A stretch of 64,000 nucleotides of DNA from Phoma sp. XZ068 (Eukaryota > Ascomycota > Dothideomycetes > Pleosporales > Didymellaceae): positions 744,001 through 808,000 of the forward strand of contig ML240445.1 in the NCBI GenBank assembly GCA_004835665.1, given 5' to 3'. The translations under genes were made by a program, and so were the position numbers. Below, piece by piece: positions 34,710 through 46,446 of the stretch. The number at the start of each line of letters is the position of its first letter. Position 1 is the first letter of the stretch. The notes beneath the pieces were generated by a model. That model searched no databases, had not been told where the DNA came from, and was given only the letters and a program-made list of their open reading frames with translations.

Positions 34710-37247
34710 TCAATTTGCTCGTCTCCTCTTCTCCATTGTGGTGTTTGACGCGTCTGGCGCACTCAAAGCTTCCACTACCTCGCCCATCTTCAGCATCGAG
34801 GCATGCACAGCTTGCGGGTGCTCGAAGCACAAGATGACACTGGCTCGCATAGCCAAAGCGGAGAACCATTTCTTCAGCACCTCGTCCTCGTGCTTGCGGC
34901 TCGCAGCGCCGACAGTAAGCCCTATCCACATAAGTACACCGCCCATGTCTTGCCAGCAGTCCGACATGTTAGAGTCAGATATCGCTTGTTTCAAGTCTGT
35001 GAGAAGTGTGGTTGTGGCATTCTTTGTGCCGGTCGTTACGAACTGGAAGAACGGATTGTGAGATGATGAGTATCCTGGTGGCTTTGTTGGACGTGACTCC
35101 TCTAATGGGACGAACGGCCATGATTCCGAAATTTCGGACATAGATGGGTGTGATGTTGTGATGGATGATACGGATGGGTGCGATGTTGTTGACGATATAG
35201 ATGGGTGCGACGTTGTCGATGATACAGAGGGATGTGACGTTGTTGATGACACCGACGGGTGCGACGTTGCCAATGAAGATACGGATGGGTATGAAGTTGC
35301 TATTGACGAGACAGAAGGTCGTGATGCCTCACGATTGAGACCAGTCGCAGGGAAGAAGGTGGATGTGTTTGTGTATGCTGGGTCCGTGGTTGGATTGACG
35401 ATTGAGTCGTGGCGAAGGTTTAGAGGCGATAAAGGTGAGGTAGGAGTTTCGTCCCAATGAGAGGGAGCCGAAAAGGAATAGTGTGATGCTGGCTTTCGCG
35501 ACAGCGTAACAGCAGCTTGAGACAGGGCTTCGGATAAAGGTACACGTTGCAAGATTGCAGTAGCTTTCAGCACAGCTGTAATCCGGACTGCTTCGTACTT
35601 GTAGTCAAGCGGTGTCAAAACCTCCGTCTCGCGAAGTTCAGCTATTGCTGGATAGTCTGTGATTTTCTTATAGAGATCCAGTAGGGTTACGGAGTTCCGC
35701 CGGGTAGATTTTGTTTGTCTCAAAAAGTGTTCGATCATCAAGTGGACATCGTTCAAAAGCTCGAGAGTTACCGCCTTGCACGATTTCGACTTCTTCAGGG
35801 TTTCAAACTGGCGTCGAGGGTGATAAATGGGTGACTCTGGGATTGCCACGTTGAAAGGATAATTCTTCGTCGAATTGGCGGCGCAATGGTCAGAAAAGAC
35901 AGGACGTGGCTGTTTTTCGCGAAGGATGGCGGACTCGAGTAGGATCCAAGCGATCGTATGTGCAAGATAGCCGGACACGCCCAGTTGGTTGAGACCACCA
36001 CGTAGTTCAATCATTGACTCCAAGCCCTTCTCGTGGACGTCTAGCGCAATGTCTTTGCGTCCAATTACTTCACTCGCGATGAGTTGGATCAGTGCGGTCA
36101 TATTAAAGTCATCAACCTTCTTGTCGACGTTCGGATGTACCAGATTTTGGCTGACAATGTGAATAATCTCCGTACGAAGTGAGGTCGTCTCGATACTCTC
36201 AACTTGTCGATCGAGTATGGCATCGTAGTGGGCAGAGGCGACGCACAGCGTACTTAGGAAGGTGTGTGGTGCGCTGAGGACGGTGGGTATCCAATGTCTG
36301 CCCATTGCACGCGTTCCGAAGAATCTCGCACATAGAAACTTCAGCCTTTCGACCGAAACTCGTGGATAGCTGGACTGGAACATGGTTTTGAACGGATCGA
36401 CCCCCGTACCGAGCGAGCTGAACAGAGGTGTGTTTTTTGCATCGTAATCTAACACGATATGTGATCGCATTGGCACAACCAAAGGTCCTACATCCAGAAC
36501 CTGTTCGCGCGGTTCTTGAAGCGTGATAGGCTGTAGCTCCGGGTTTGAGGTATCCTGGCTGCGAGAATGTGCCGTTCCGGCAGCAGGTCGTTGTCTTTTT
36601 GGGGCTGTGCTCGATTTTCTCGTTGTACTGGTAGTGGCTGCATTTTGACTTCCAACACTTGAATGCGAGTCTTCACTCAAGATTCGTACTTCAGCAGTCT
36701 TCCTGTCATTCTTCTTGTCATGCTCCAGATAGCTTCTCATTGCTGCTTTGCGTACGATGGTCATGTGCTTCTTTGACTTCATCTCAGCGGGCGTATTGCC
36801 CACGATGAATGAGAAATTTCCGCCTCCATTGTTGTTCTTTTTGGTGGTGGCGGCAGTGGATGTTGTGCGTGGGCTGGTCGATCTGCGCTGTCGAGGAGCT
36901 GAAGGTAGCAGGTGTTAGTGGACTATTGACGTTGGATGATACGTATTAGATGAGACGAGAAGCGATGGAGGTCGCATTGTTGATACAAAAAGCACGTAAG
37001 TAGTTGAGGAAGGAGAGTTATTGTATAGCCGAGTTGCAGAAGCAATCGCGGTTGACGCACTCCTAACAATGAAATTGTATGATGTCAATAAATTGGTATG
37101 CTCACCATCCGGGTTTTGTTCCGTACGCGGCGCCATATTCCAGGAGGAGCTCGAATCACAAGTAATGGCTGAGGCAGGAGAGAGGTAGGAGGATGCGGCG
37201 TGCGATGGTTGATCGGTGTAGAAGAGGGGTACGCCCGTAGCGGCCAT
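34710..37247 (-). CDS. Fungal-specific transcription factor-like protein without a zinc cluster
   Basis: 776 residues from complement 37247-37106 and 36898-34710, with a 207-base phase-1 intron. The long middle and C-terminal portion matches the Fungal_trans_2-type regulatory region seen in many C6 factors: FSFIVGNTPAEMKSKKHMTIVRKAAMRSYLEHDKK near the N-terminus, then LFSSLGTGVDPFKTMFQSSYPRV and ALIQLIASEVIGRKDIALDVHEKGLESMIELRGGLNQLG. I see no Zn2Cys6 cysteine cluster in either exon, so DNA binding is not shown. A serine/threonine/proline repeat lies near residues 550-615 (see repeat entry). Function and targets unknown; the upstream exon encodes MAATGVPLFYTDQPSH. Confidence 0.8.
35137..35328. 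repeat. Imperfect minisatellite inside the transcription factor gene
   Basis: About seven imperfect units of 27-30 bases in tandem. On the minus strand they encode repeats of the form SSTTSHPSV with substitutions (SSLATSHPSV, SSITTSHPSM). Unit length is always a multiple of three, so copy-number change would keep the frame. Confidence 0.85.
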
Positions 37248-38536
37248 CGTTGAGCGTTCAAGAGAAGCAATGTGACTGTGACGACCACACCATGCTCGTA
37301 TGCAAGGCTTGTCGCATGAATTTGATTGTAGTAGCGATCGGCGAAATGGCAATATAGGGCTGAGGAAGTGGGTCGCTGGTTTATATGTCTCCGTGTTTGC
37401 GAGTTGCACGTGGGCCTTCTGGAACACTTATCTTACCATCTGAATGCTTCGCTTCGTGCTAGAAGAGACTAAAAGTGTAGATTGTGCGTCATGCAGCAGT
37501 TAGCGAATATCCGCAGCACCCGCGAGTACGGTGAACGACCGTTGTCGAGACGAAAGGGCGGCTTGAACTTTGTGGCAGTGTTCACAGACGACGCGCAAGT
37601 GGTTTGGTTCAGAGCAATAGAACAAGGGGCGGGGGCCATGCTAGACTAGCTTGCACATAACCCACAAGATATGCGGATCCACGAGCCGTCGTGCAGGCGC
37701 CAGCAACAAAGCCAAGCGTCATTAGCGAAGCTCTGAAAGGGATATTGTGCGAACCCATGGTCTGTCCCAGACCGCGGATATGCTGTATCACCGCTGTTGT
37801 AAGAGGCAGTGAAGAGGGTTGGGCCGAACGTCCGGCTGCGTTAGCCCATCAGCTATCAAGCAGACCTGGTTGAGGGCAAGGAAGAGCGGTCTCGCAGTAC
37901 CGTTTGCAGTTTCTCGGCATCCTCTGTACTTCGGTAGAAAGCTTCCGGGTGCAACACGTGCGATGCTGACGCCTCACTGACCAGGAGTCTCACCGCCGGC
38001 CGAACTCCCCACATTGGCAACTTAGCCTGTCAGGTCGCACCCATCCTGATAACAGCCAATCAATCGCGTCTGGGGTGTCGTGTTCGTGCATGCCGCGGCG
38101 GTGATAACAAATAGTGAGGGCGCTTGCTGCACAGCTGCGTTGGCTTCGTCGCTACACCATCGGCATGTACACTAGACAAGGACCAGCCAGCCAGGCGATC
38201 TTATCATCGTCCAAGTAGAGGCGTCGAATGAGGCGCATTGTGGCTCACAACATGGATGTGGTGCTGCATCAGTCTCTATGCTTGTCGAAGATGCACATGT
38301 CTCCAGATCAGTAATTGGTTTGCATGAAATTTTGGCTGTCTGACGTCGGAGCGTCGTGAGAGACTTGACTCTGGACTTTGGCCCCTGAAGGTCTGGATCA
38401 TTTTACTGCAATGTTCACTTGTCCCACCCGAGCGCCCTGCATATCTTTCGTCTATGAATTCCGCCGGTCTTACGAATAAGCTTTAAAGAATAGCCGAGCG
38501 TGATCAGCTCAGATGTCAAGGCTGTTGTACCAAATA
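37248..38536. other. Intergenic region
   Basis: About 1.3 kb upstream of the transcription factor gene and downstream of RIC1. No coding, RNA or repeat feature recognised. Confidence 0.5.
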
Positions 38537-41500
38537 TCATTGTCGACTGAGTGGACTTCCCGAACCAACGCCGAAATAATCAATCGGTTCTTGCACAGTA
38601 GTGTTCCTGCGACCTGGGCCTCGCTCGCCGGGACTGACGCTGCTCCCTGCCGAGCTTCTGCTCCCACTTGATCCATTACGGTCTTTGCGATATCCGTTTG
38701 TACCTGCCCGACCTCTGGTAGGGATATTTAGACGAGTCGTCTCGAACGTGAAATGGGACTGCCCATATCCTGGTTCTGCTGACGGCGTCTTTAGCTCCAC
38801 GAGCTCAAGTGTCCGTTGTAGGGTTGCACCCGTTTCATCCAGGGCCATGAGGAACCGCGCAAGCTCCTTGCATAGCTCCCAGTCCTGCTCTTGCTTTGCC
38901 CGTTGAAGTAAGCGAACTACCTGGTCGCCTGTCGATCGCAGTTCTTCGAACGTATGAAGCACAAGGAGATAGCCACCCGCAGTTTTTAAATTGCCCTTTT
39001 CAAGTGATTCCTCAAACAGTTCCTCCGGAGGTGGCAGATTTGCAAATAAGGTCCGCCAAGATCGGACTTCCGTTTTGCGCGTGCATTGGACGACAATATC
39101 AAGATATTGCGGAAAGGAACTCAAGAACGATAATACACTTGGCAGTAGTGCCTGCTCTGGTGGTGGCTGGGTATCGACTTCTTCGTCGAGGACCTCATGC
39201 AGTAAGATTTCCAGGGCATGCGGGAAATACAGCAGATGCTGGTAGTGGTGGCTAAGGTGTAGGGCTGCAGGGTGGTTATACTGAGCTAAATGATACCGAA
39301 GCGTTGCGGGAAGGAAGAGGTGAGTCTGCAATGCATGTCAGCATATACCCCTTTCGTCAGTGTTCTGGCTAAAGCATGCGAACGTACCCTCGTTCCAAAT
39401 CGCAGGTAGGCAAAGCTGGTGTCCCTCCGCTGAACTAGCTCGGATTCTACACCAAAGATGATCGCCTTGTTGAGTAATGCAGACAAAGGGTAAAAGTCGA
39501 CAGGAATCTGGACAGGTGTAGGCAGGTCTCTACCAAGCTCTGGGGATGCTGACGCAAGCACATCTTGCATGTCAATCCAAACTTTCATGTCCTGACCGTC
39601 GAAGTACCATAGAGAGTCGCGCAGGTCATGGCCATGGCCGTGCACACCATTCATGGTCAACCCTACCGAAGGGCTGGGTGGAAGAGAATCCTCGTGAGAT
39701 TCTAGAGCAAACGCGGGATGGTCACGCATTAACGCGTACGTTTCCACATTGTGTGCAATGACCCGCATCTCATATTTGAGTTCACCGCCTCCGGTAGTAG
39801 TAGGCTGAAGCAGCACAAGTTTCCCATCAACGAGGAATAGAATCGTGGCAACGGAAACATCTTGAGATGGATCGCCATGATCTAGCCAGTATCAGAATAT
39901 GAAAAACGTTGCAATGTATCGGAGGACTTACGAATCTGGTCTTCTGGTAGGATCCAGCTTAGTGCTCTTACCCTCGTGGGTGCGCGAATAATACCATGTA
40001 GGGCGATCTGGCCGACCTGGATCAATTTTACCGTTGCATCAGAGACACTCATCACGTAATGGTAGAGGATATTCTCGTAGGTGTAGACGAGTAGGGAGTC
40101 TTCTCCGGATGGCGCAATGAGAACGATCGGAGCTGGTAGTCTCTGGACATGCATGATGTGGTTGTTGTCGAGCGCTGACTCCCGTGAGTAAATTCGAACC
40201 TAATAGTCACATTCAGAACACTGAGCCCAGTATTGAGGAAAGGCGCCTTACCTCGTGGGAGTTCTGCGATTCGACTGCCGCAATAAGCACATGCTGAAAC
40301 CAACACATGCCACCGCGGACAGTGAACTCATTCTCCACGAACGGATCATCGAATGTTTTCCACCGTCCGCTGTTGACACTGTAGTGTGCAAGCCCTCTTC
40401 TTCCAGCAATCGCAACATACCGCCCGTCGTTCGATATCACCACACTTTTGATGGGCCACTGATCGACCAGATAGTGTGATGGTACCTGTACGTTGTGCCA
40501 TAGAGATAGCTCCGCGGAGATCGTTGTCAAATCTGGCAGATCATAGCCCCGGTAGATCATGAACCCTGTGCTTGCTTGCATCAAAGATCTCGATACATTG
40601 GCAGATGAGAAACACCCAGTCACAGCGCTTCGAGCCATTTCAACAACAAACAGCCGATTGTCGTCGTTTCCAAGTATCAGCAATTCAGCGCCCCCGCCGA
40701 TCCAGAAAGCATCTTTCACGCCCAATAGCCAGCCCTCACTGTTCGTCTCTGAGATAGTCCGGTCTGTTGTAAAGCTGGTAGCGCCTGGTTTTCCATACAC
40801 ACTCCACATTGCCCAGCCATTCTCATAACCAGCAAACAAGCAATACCCATCTGGAGAGTACGTCAAGACGTTTAGTTTGCCTGGTGAGGAGGTGTTGGGT
40901 TGCAGTTTGTGAGAGATTGGGATGTTGCCGGTGTAGTCTCGAACAGTGTAGACGTAGATATCACTGTTCTTGCAGCCTACTGCAAGTAATGAGAATCGAG
41001 CATTGATTGCAGCCTTCACGCCGTTTTCACCGTCTGATTCTGGAGTGTGAAACCCATATCCTCTGAAGAGATTTTGTGGTGCGCTCCCTTCGTGCTTGGT
41101 GGTTGATTTCGATCTTTGAACAGCGTAGGCTTGGCCTTCTTCTGTGATCCAGCATGATAAATTCATAGGTCGATCGTGTGTCATATCAGCAAGGGCGGGC
41201 TTCTTCCCGAGCCAGTTCATTTTGGTCAGAACCTCGGTGCTTGTCTGGCTTCCTTGGTTGTCTGGTGCCCATCGTATGCACTGCATCGCCGCAGGTTTCG
41301 CGGTTGCCACTACCAGCTCATCATCCAGAGCTAAAGCTTTCACAATCCCAGCGTCGACGCGTATGACCATGCGGAAGCGAAGACTGAGCTCCCTGAATCC
41401 GCTGCCTTCTCCAGGCCCAGCATTTGTGTCGTGTTGACGCTGTATCTTGAACCCAACGGTACTGCTCCTTCTTGAATGTGTTCCATGTGTGTCTGTGAAC

Positions 41501-42070
41501 TGTGTCTTGTACACGCGGGACGAGTGGTCTGTTGCAAGGGAGTAGGTGATCAGAAACCCCAGTGTGGTCTGGACAACGAATATTTGCGAGTCTGGGCGGA
41601 GAAGAACGTCTGTGTTCGGACCATAAGTCTTCAATGACTGCTGCGAGCGTAGAACTGAAGCTAGGATGACGGTGGGCTTTGTCCTGTATTAGTGATGTCT
41701 GATTGCCAGGTCGCCGTTAACGTACTTTTGTCTGCCAAATGGTCAAGGTCGTTCGAGTGAGCGTAGCGAAGAACTGTCCACTCCTTGTCACTCGAATGGC
41801 AATGATGTCGCCATGCACATCATCCTCCACGAACTGGTCAGGGCCACCTGTTTGGCGCGCTTTCTGCTCTTTGCTGTCTTCTTTCACCCCTTCACCCCGT
41901 TTTGTTGACGTGTCGTCAAGCGTCTCGGTTGTGGATTCGGCCTCAGACGCGCCATCTCGTTCACTCTGCGACGCTTCGTCGGTGCCGTCATGGGATATAG
42001 GTGTGCGCTCGAGATTCGTGTTCTTAGTGGCCGCAAAAACGGAGGGAGAGGAGATGGGCCAATACGTCAT
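38537..42070 (-). CDS. RIC1: RIC1, subunit of the Ypt6/Rab6 guanine exchange factor
   Basis: 1106 residues from complement 42070-41726, 41676-40252, 40199-39932, 39881-39388 and 39325-38537. With Rgp1, Ric1 activates the Golgi Rab GTPase Ypt6/Rab6 and supports retrograde traffic. The N-terminus MTYWPISSPSVFA and the WD-type beta-propeller segments (FFATLTRTTLTIWQTKP, YGPNTDVLLRPDSQIFVVQTTLGFLITYSLATD, SLLAVGCKNSDIYVYTVRDY, LTYSPDGYCLFAGYENGWAMWSVYGK, VVISNDGRYVAIAGRRGLAHYS) are diagnostic. The C-terminal RIC1 domain contains ELVQRRDTSFAYLRFGTRTHLFLPATLRYHL and HFPHALE-like LLYFPHALEILLHEVLDEE. The tail is Ser/Gly/Arg-rich. Start and all junctions are frame-consistent. Confidence 0.95.
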
Positions 42071-42736
42071 GGCGGTCTACGGGCAATTGTTGGCTTCATT
42101 TGCGCGTGCCCATCTCACTGCGGGGTGTGAGATCATTCGCGATGCGCGTGTTGGTGGAGCTCTGCTGGGCCGCACCTGCAGTGGCTGTGCGGCGCCCATT
42201 AGAGAGCTGGAAGGCGCAGCACTGGTCAAAGCTCCATACCATACGTGCAGCACAGCATCGATCATTTCATAGCTATGCTGAGTTGACATGACCTTTTCAA
42301 ATAATCAAAATCACGATACCTGAGGTACTTGATTGGATTATCATCATGGGAGGTCGCTTTGTTGCATTGATTCCTACATGCGATTTGCAGACATTGGTGT
42401 TTGCATCCTCACACCTGGTCTATCTCACATTGCTATCCTTATATATTGATTACATGAAAGGAGATATGCTATGCAACTTTAAGAGGTGTATCTAATAATT
42501 AAATGGGTTTGTGAATAGTCTTGACGTTGTGTAAACCACAGGCCATTCCATGTCAATGCCAAGACCGGTAGACATTCGTCAGGAAGCTCACCCATCAACC
42601 ACGACTGCAGCTTCCGCTCCCAGCATCAAGAACACACCGCCCTTTCGAACCTGCGCATACAGAGCGCATTCAGGGAATCAACTCCTGGTCGATCATAATC
42701 CCATTTGCAACCAGCAAGCTTTCATCACGTCCCATA
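42071..42736. other. Divergent intergenic region, RIC1 / EMC5
   Basis: About 670 bases with both promoters. Nothing else recognised. Confidence 0.5.
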
Positions 42737-43217
42737 ATGGCTATCTTCGGCACGGTGCTCAACACCGTTGGCGCATTGTTCCTTACACATGCGTACGTTC
42801 AGTCTCATCCCTAGCTCTCTAGCGGGAGGCTCCTACAATACTATAGCTACTAATATTCGCTGCAGTGTCTACTCTGCACACGAACACACCACAGCCTTCA
42901 CCAACACCCCACTTCCCCTCGATATTACACTCGAGCTCCTCGTTGGCATCCTCATCCTCTCCACGGGCATCGTAATTTCTGCCGATAAGCTGAAGCCAAT
43001 CCAATATGGCAAATGGGCAGGTCAGATCTCTCGGGACGGCAGGCAGGGAGAGGGCAAGTACACCAGAGAAGGAGAGGAGATCCTGAGTGAAGGCGACCCG
43101 TACGCCTTCTTGGGGCTTGATGGCGGCATTGGTGGCAAGGGAGAGGGGCGAAGAGGTTTTTGGGATGTCAAGGGAAAGAGGAAGGAGTATGACGAGTGGG
43201 TGCGCGGAAAGCAGTGA
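42737..43217 (+). CDS. EMC5: EMC5, ER membrane protein complex subunit 5
   Basis: 135 residues from exons 42737-42792 and 42866-43217. It reads MAIFGTVLNTVGALFLTHAVYSAHEHTTAF, then an acyl-hydrophobic second span LPLDITLELLVGILILSTGIVIS, followed by ADKLKPIQYGKWAGQ. The two transmembrane segments around YSAHEHT are typical of EMC5 (also called MMgT), a structural subunit of the ER insertase for transmembrane proteins. The C-terminal cytosolic extension (RREGKYTREGEEILSEGDPYAFLG) with GFWDVKGKRKEYDEW is glycine- and charge-rich, longer than in yeast. The 73-base intron is phase 2. Confidence 0.92.
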
Positions 43218-43485
43218 AAGCAGCGACGCCTGGCGATAAGAACTTCGTAGACTGGGTGATATGGGGACCGCTAGGCTGCATATCAGCAGCGGTATAGACA
43301 AGAGATCATGGAGCAGGTATGGTCTGATGTACATTGGATTTCCGCTGTAAAACGAGTGGCTGAGAAGCCCAAGGCTTGCCCAGCTTAGTACATACCCAGA
43401 ATCGCCAAAGACCCGCTTGAACGCAAAGCAATGCTCCCACTATTCAATATGACAAGTAAGCGTCCTTTTGCTGACCTTCCACTTC

Positions 43486-44358
43486 CTATGCAGTTCCCGT
43501 CATCTTCTCCATGCCACCAGCACCACACGCATGAGCTTTGCAAGCCCAGCACGCATTGCCCTCCATCGCCTGACCAATCGCCGCGACATCAGCACTCCTC
43601 CGCCGCCCTCCCGCTTCAGCATCTGCGTTGATATCAACGCCACTGACCCACCAGATACTCGCAGCGACAATCTGCATAACGACATTGAGCTCCTTCTCCG
43701 TCCTCGGAGCGTAAATGAGCACAAACTCCCGCGGCACAAATCTCCTAAACCAACCTCCTTTCGCCAGCGGATGTCGCTCCCCCCAGCCTTTCTCCATCAT
43801 GGTCTTTGCGTCCGCGGGGTGTAGCGTGAGGTGCAAGGAGCCGTCCGAAGGATGCGCATGGCAGATCTCTCCACCACACGTGCGTGTGATAGGCACAGAC
43901 GCGAAGAGGCCAGAGCTATTCTTCTCGAAGCAGCTCGTCCGTTCGAGAAGCGCGTTTGCTGGGTCCTGGGCGAAGGCCCTCATTCGTTCAACAAGTTGTC
44001 TATATAGCTTCTCGGTACTTCGTTGTGTCTGCTGGCGTTGTGGAGCAATGCCTTGCACAACTGGCCGTTCTCCCGCTCGGCTTGGTAGGGAGTCCAGATA
44101 TCCATTTTGTGGACGGAAGTGTGGTGGAATTGGTAGAGGTCGCAGGGGGTCTCGCAAGGATAGTAGACCTAGTGTCTTAACCTTAAGGTAGCCAAGTGGT
44201 GTTGACGGAGTGCCTCCAGGGCCTAGTGAGAGGAATGCTTTGTAGTCTCGGTAGATGTAGCAAGCTGTCAGGATGGGAAGTGTGAGGACCAGAATCGTGG
44301 TTAGGACGTGCAACTGGCCCTCCGATATGAGCGGCCTGCTGGTAAACTCGTGGTTCAT
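43486..44358 (-). CDS. Luciferase-domain family protein, N-terminal membrane anchor
   Basis: 290 residues, single exon complement 44358-43486. The hydrophobic N-terminal span HVLTTILVLTLPILTACYIY suggests a membrane anchor. The motif SLGPGGTPSTPLGYLKVKTL follows, then SCFEKNSSGLFASV, EICHAHPSDGSLHLTLHPADAKTMMEKGWGERHPLA and REFVLIYAPRTEKELNVVMQIV. These match the fungal luciferase-like domain (PF17648 as I recall it), whose function is unknown. The upstream in-frame region lacks an ATG. The C-terminus after VVMQIVAASIWWVSGVD is alanine/glycine/cysteine-rich and may be altered by an intron I cannot place. Confidence 0.78.
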   Translation of the reverse strand: MNHEFTSRPLISEGQLHVLTTILVLTLPILTACYIYRDYKAFLSLGPGGTPSTPLGYLKVKTLGLLSLRDPLRPLPIPPHFRPQNGYLDSLPSRAGERPVVQGIAPQRQQTQRSTEKLYRQLVERMRAFAQDPANALLERTSCFEKNSSGLFASVPITRTCGGEICHAHPSDGSLHLTLHPADAKTMMEKGWGERHPLAKGGWFRRFVPREFVLIYAPRTEKELNVVMQIVAASIWWVSGVDINADAEAGGRRRSADVAAIGQAMEGNACWACKAHACGAGGMEKMTGTA

Positions 44359-45934
44359 GACGGCTTCACTGTGGAATTGATCGTCGTGCAAAGATACGAA
44401 TGGGATCAATCGAATGGTCGAAGATCTACGATTGTAGTTGCAGCGTGTGTTGGCCTGGGGTGAGTCCTTGATCTTATTCAAAGCAGTAGGGTTTGAGGTT
44501 CGTGGACAATGATAAGATAAATACAACAGATGCAATTGTTTCTATCCTTTGCAAGAGAAACTCGATGATATTGAAGTGTAGGCCCTGTAGGCTTGCCCGG
44601 GAACGGTAGACATTATCAGCAGACCATCATATGCTTACCTCCAAGGCTTATGTACTTCCCCTCAAAGACCTCAGCCAAACCACAACCAATGTTCTCCGCA
44701 ACGCCAAAGCGTCGCAGCGCAGGTACCACGTGCGATACCTGTTCTGCACTAGCCCTTCCTCTGATTCGTCCACACAGGACCCTGTGACGAAAGTTGGCGA
44801 GCTTCCGCGCGGAGGTACAACGCAGCTCAGCGCAGGATCACAGCTCCGTCACAATGCGTCTTTTGTGATTTGGCCAATCGTCAATGTGGAGTTTCAGATG
44901 CATGTTCATGGATGAGTGCAAGGATGGCAAAGTGATCTTCCCGCGGATTTGCGGCGTTCGACCAGGATCATCAGTGGTACTTTATGAGTTCGGAGGTCGG
45001 TTTAGGAGACGAGGGTTTCAGAGAGGTACACACCTGACCTAGGACGAGCAGAGTAGGCTCTGCAACTCGTTGTATCCCACAGCCTGCAGCATGCATGCCG
45101 GAACCTGCATCTTAGCAAGGCGGTGGTGGAAGGTGTCGTGGCAAGCTGTCACGCGCTCGATTACTCTGACGAGCTCAGTCCGCAACTGCATGGTGTTTGA
45201 TACTTGGGGTCCTTATCCTCGGTTTTGCGATCACTATTGTTCACGTCAATGCCTAGACTACCGAAGACGTAATGACTTGAGATGATTAGCCATGTGTCAG
45301 CTTTTGGCTCAATTAAGCTTCTTCCTGTGACAGTATATTGTAGTTGGCATAAACCCGCAAATCTATTCCTATTGGCTAGCCAAGTTGCACAAGCGGAATG
45401 CTCATGGGAGAGGTTGCCACGGTAATCATTGTTGACTTGCCCTGAGGGGTTGTTTCAGAGGTCTTTGAGGGCGTACGGAAGTTTACATTTTCACACGTGA
45501 TGAGGTCTTTACCAGAGGAAGCCAGTCATTATGTCAATCGTGATCATAGTTGGGAAGAGAGTATTATTGTATGAAGCATGCACGGCTACGAAAGGAACAT
45601 GACCATATGAGCTCCTGGGATCATTTATTGTCGTGTGCGATTAATCACTGCACTGTGAAGACTATCCGTGAATGAGAAAAAAATGCATTTCGAACGCAAC
45701 CTAGTAGGTCCTTCCCACTGAACTGCAACCGCCTAATGACTCTTTTCGACCTAACAGAGTGGAAAGGCGGATATGATAGTCGTGCATAACGGTCATCAAA
45801 CATCAAAGATGAAGGTGAATATGAACACATTGATCGATCATCAGGTGAAAGAGATCGTGAAGTCCTAAACTGCTAGATTTACAACCTCTCAATGATTGAG
45901 GAAGGCACCAATCCATCGACCACACCTACCAGAC
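44359..45934. other. Intergenic region
   Basis: About 1.6 kb. An ATG-started plus-strand frame at 44631-44915 (94 residues) is not recognised and not called. Otherwise nothing identified. Confidence 0.5.
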
Positions 45935-46295
45935 ATGGATACCACTGACCGAACCAACTTCCTTGAGAGCATCAAGCTCATGGAGGAGCTCAAAGCCCTC
46001 ATTCTAGGTCAGCACGAGCCATATAACATTGACTGCTCTTACTCACCCCTTTGGACAAAGCCCTCCCTCTATTCAACCCGCCTCGACCAGCAGCTCGCGA
46101 GTACGACGTCATTATCTCGAAAACCCGAGTTGGTCTGGCTACAGTTACGAGGCGTGCCTCATCGTGTACACAGCAGGCTCCAGTGAACAGGTGTACAGTG
46201 AATGGAGCGTCCTGCTAGAGAACTCTTCGGGTTGTAAGAGTCCTGTCGATGCGATGGCAGACTGCTTGAAGGCATGTACGCTCAGACCGGGATGA
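45935..46295 (+). CDS. Doubtful small two-exon gene, unknown function
   Basis: A plausible coding segment begins at the ATG at 45935 (MDTTDRTNFLESIKLMEELKALIL). A second frame ending at 46295 reads SGYSYEACLIVYTAGSSEQVYSEWSVLLENSSGC and has protein-like composition. They could be joined by an intron from 46008 to 46101 (phase 1, acceptor GAG), giving about 89 residues. The acceptor is poor, and an unspliced reading ends at 46186 instead. No family recognised. I rate it as a candidate only. Confidence 0.25.
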
Positions 46296-46446
46296 CGCTA
46301 GACGTGGTACAGGAGAGCAAGACCGGTATTTACCGGGGTCTTTGAGCTGGTTTGAAATTCGCTGCAGCGTTGCGTCTGGCTAACACGGCAGCGAAGAATC
46401 AAAGCGCGTGTGCCGTTCAACGCGTTGAAGGCCGCCGCGAAAATGT

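Noticed and set aside
35158..35460. Asp/Val-rich plus-strand frame
   Set aside because: Translation of the minisatellite on the wrong strand.
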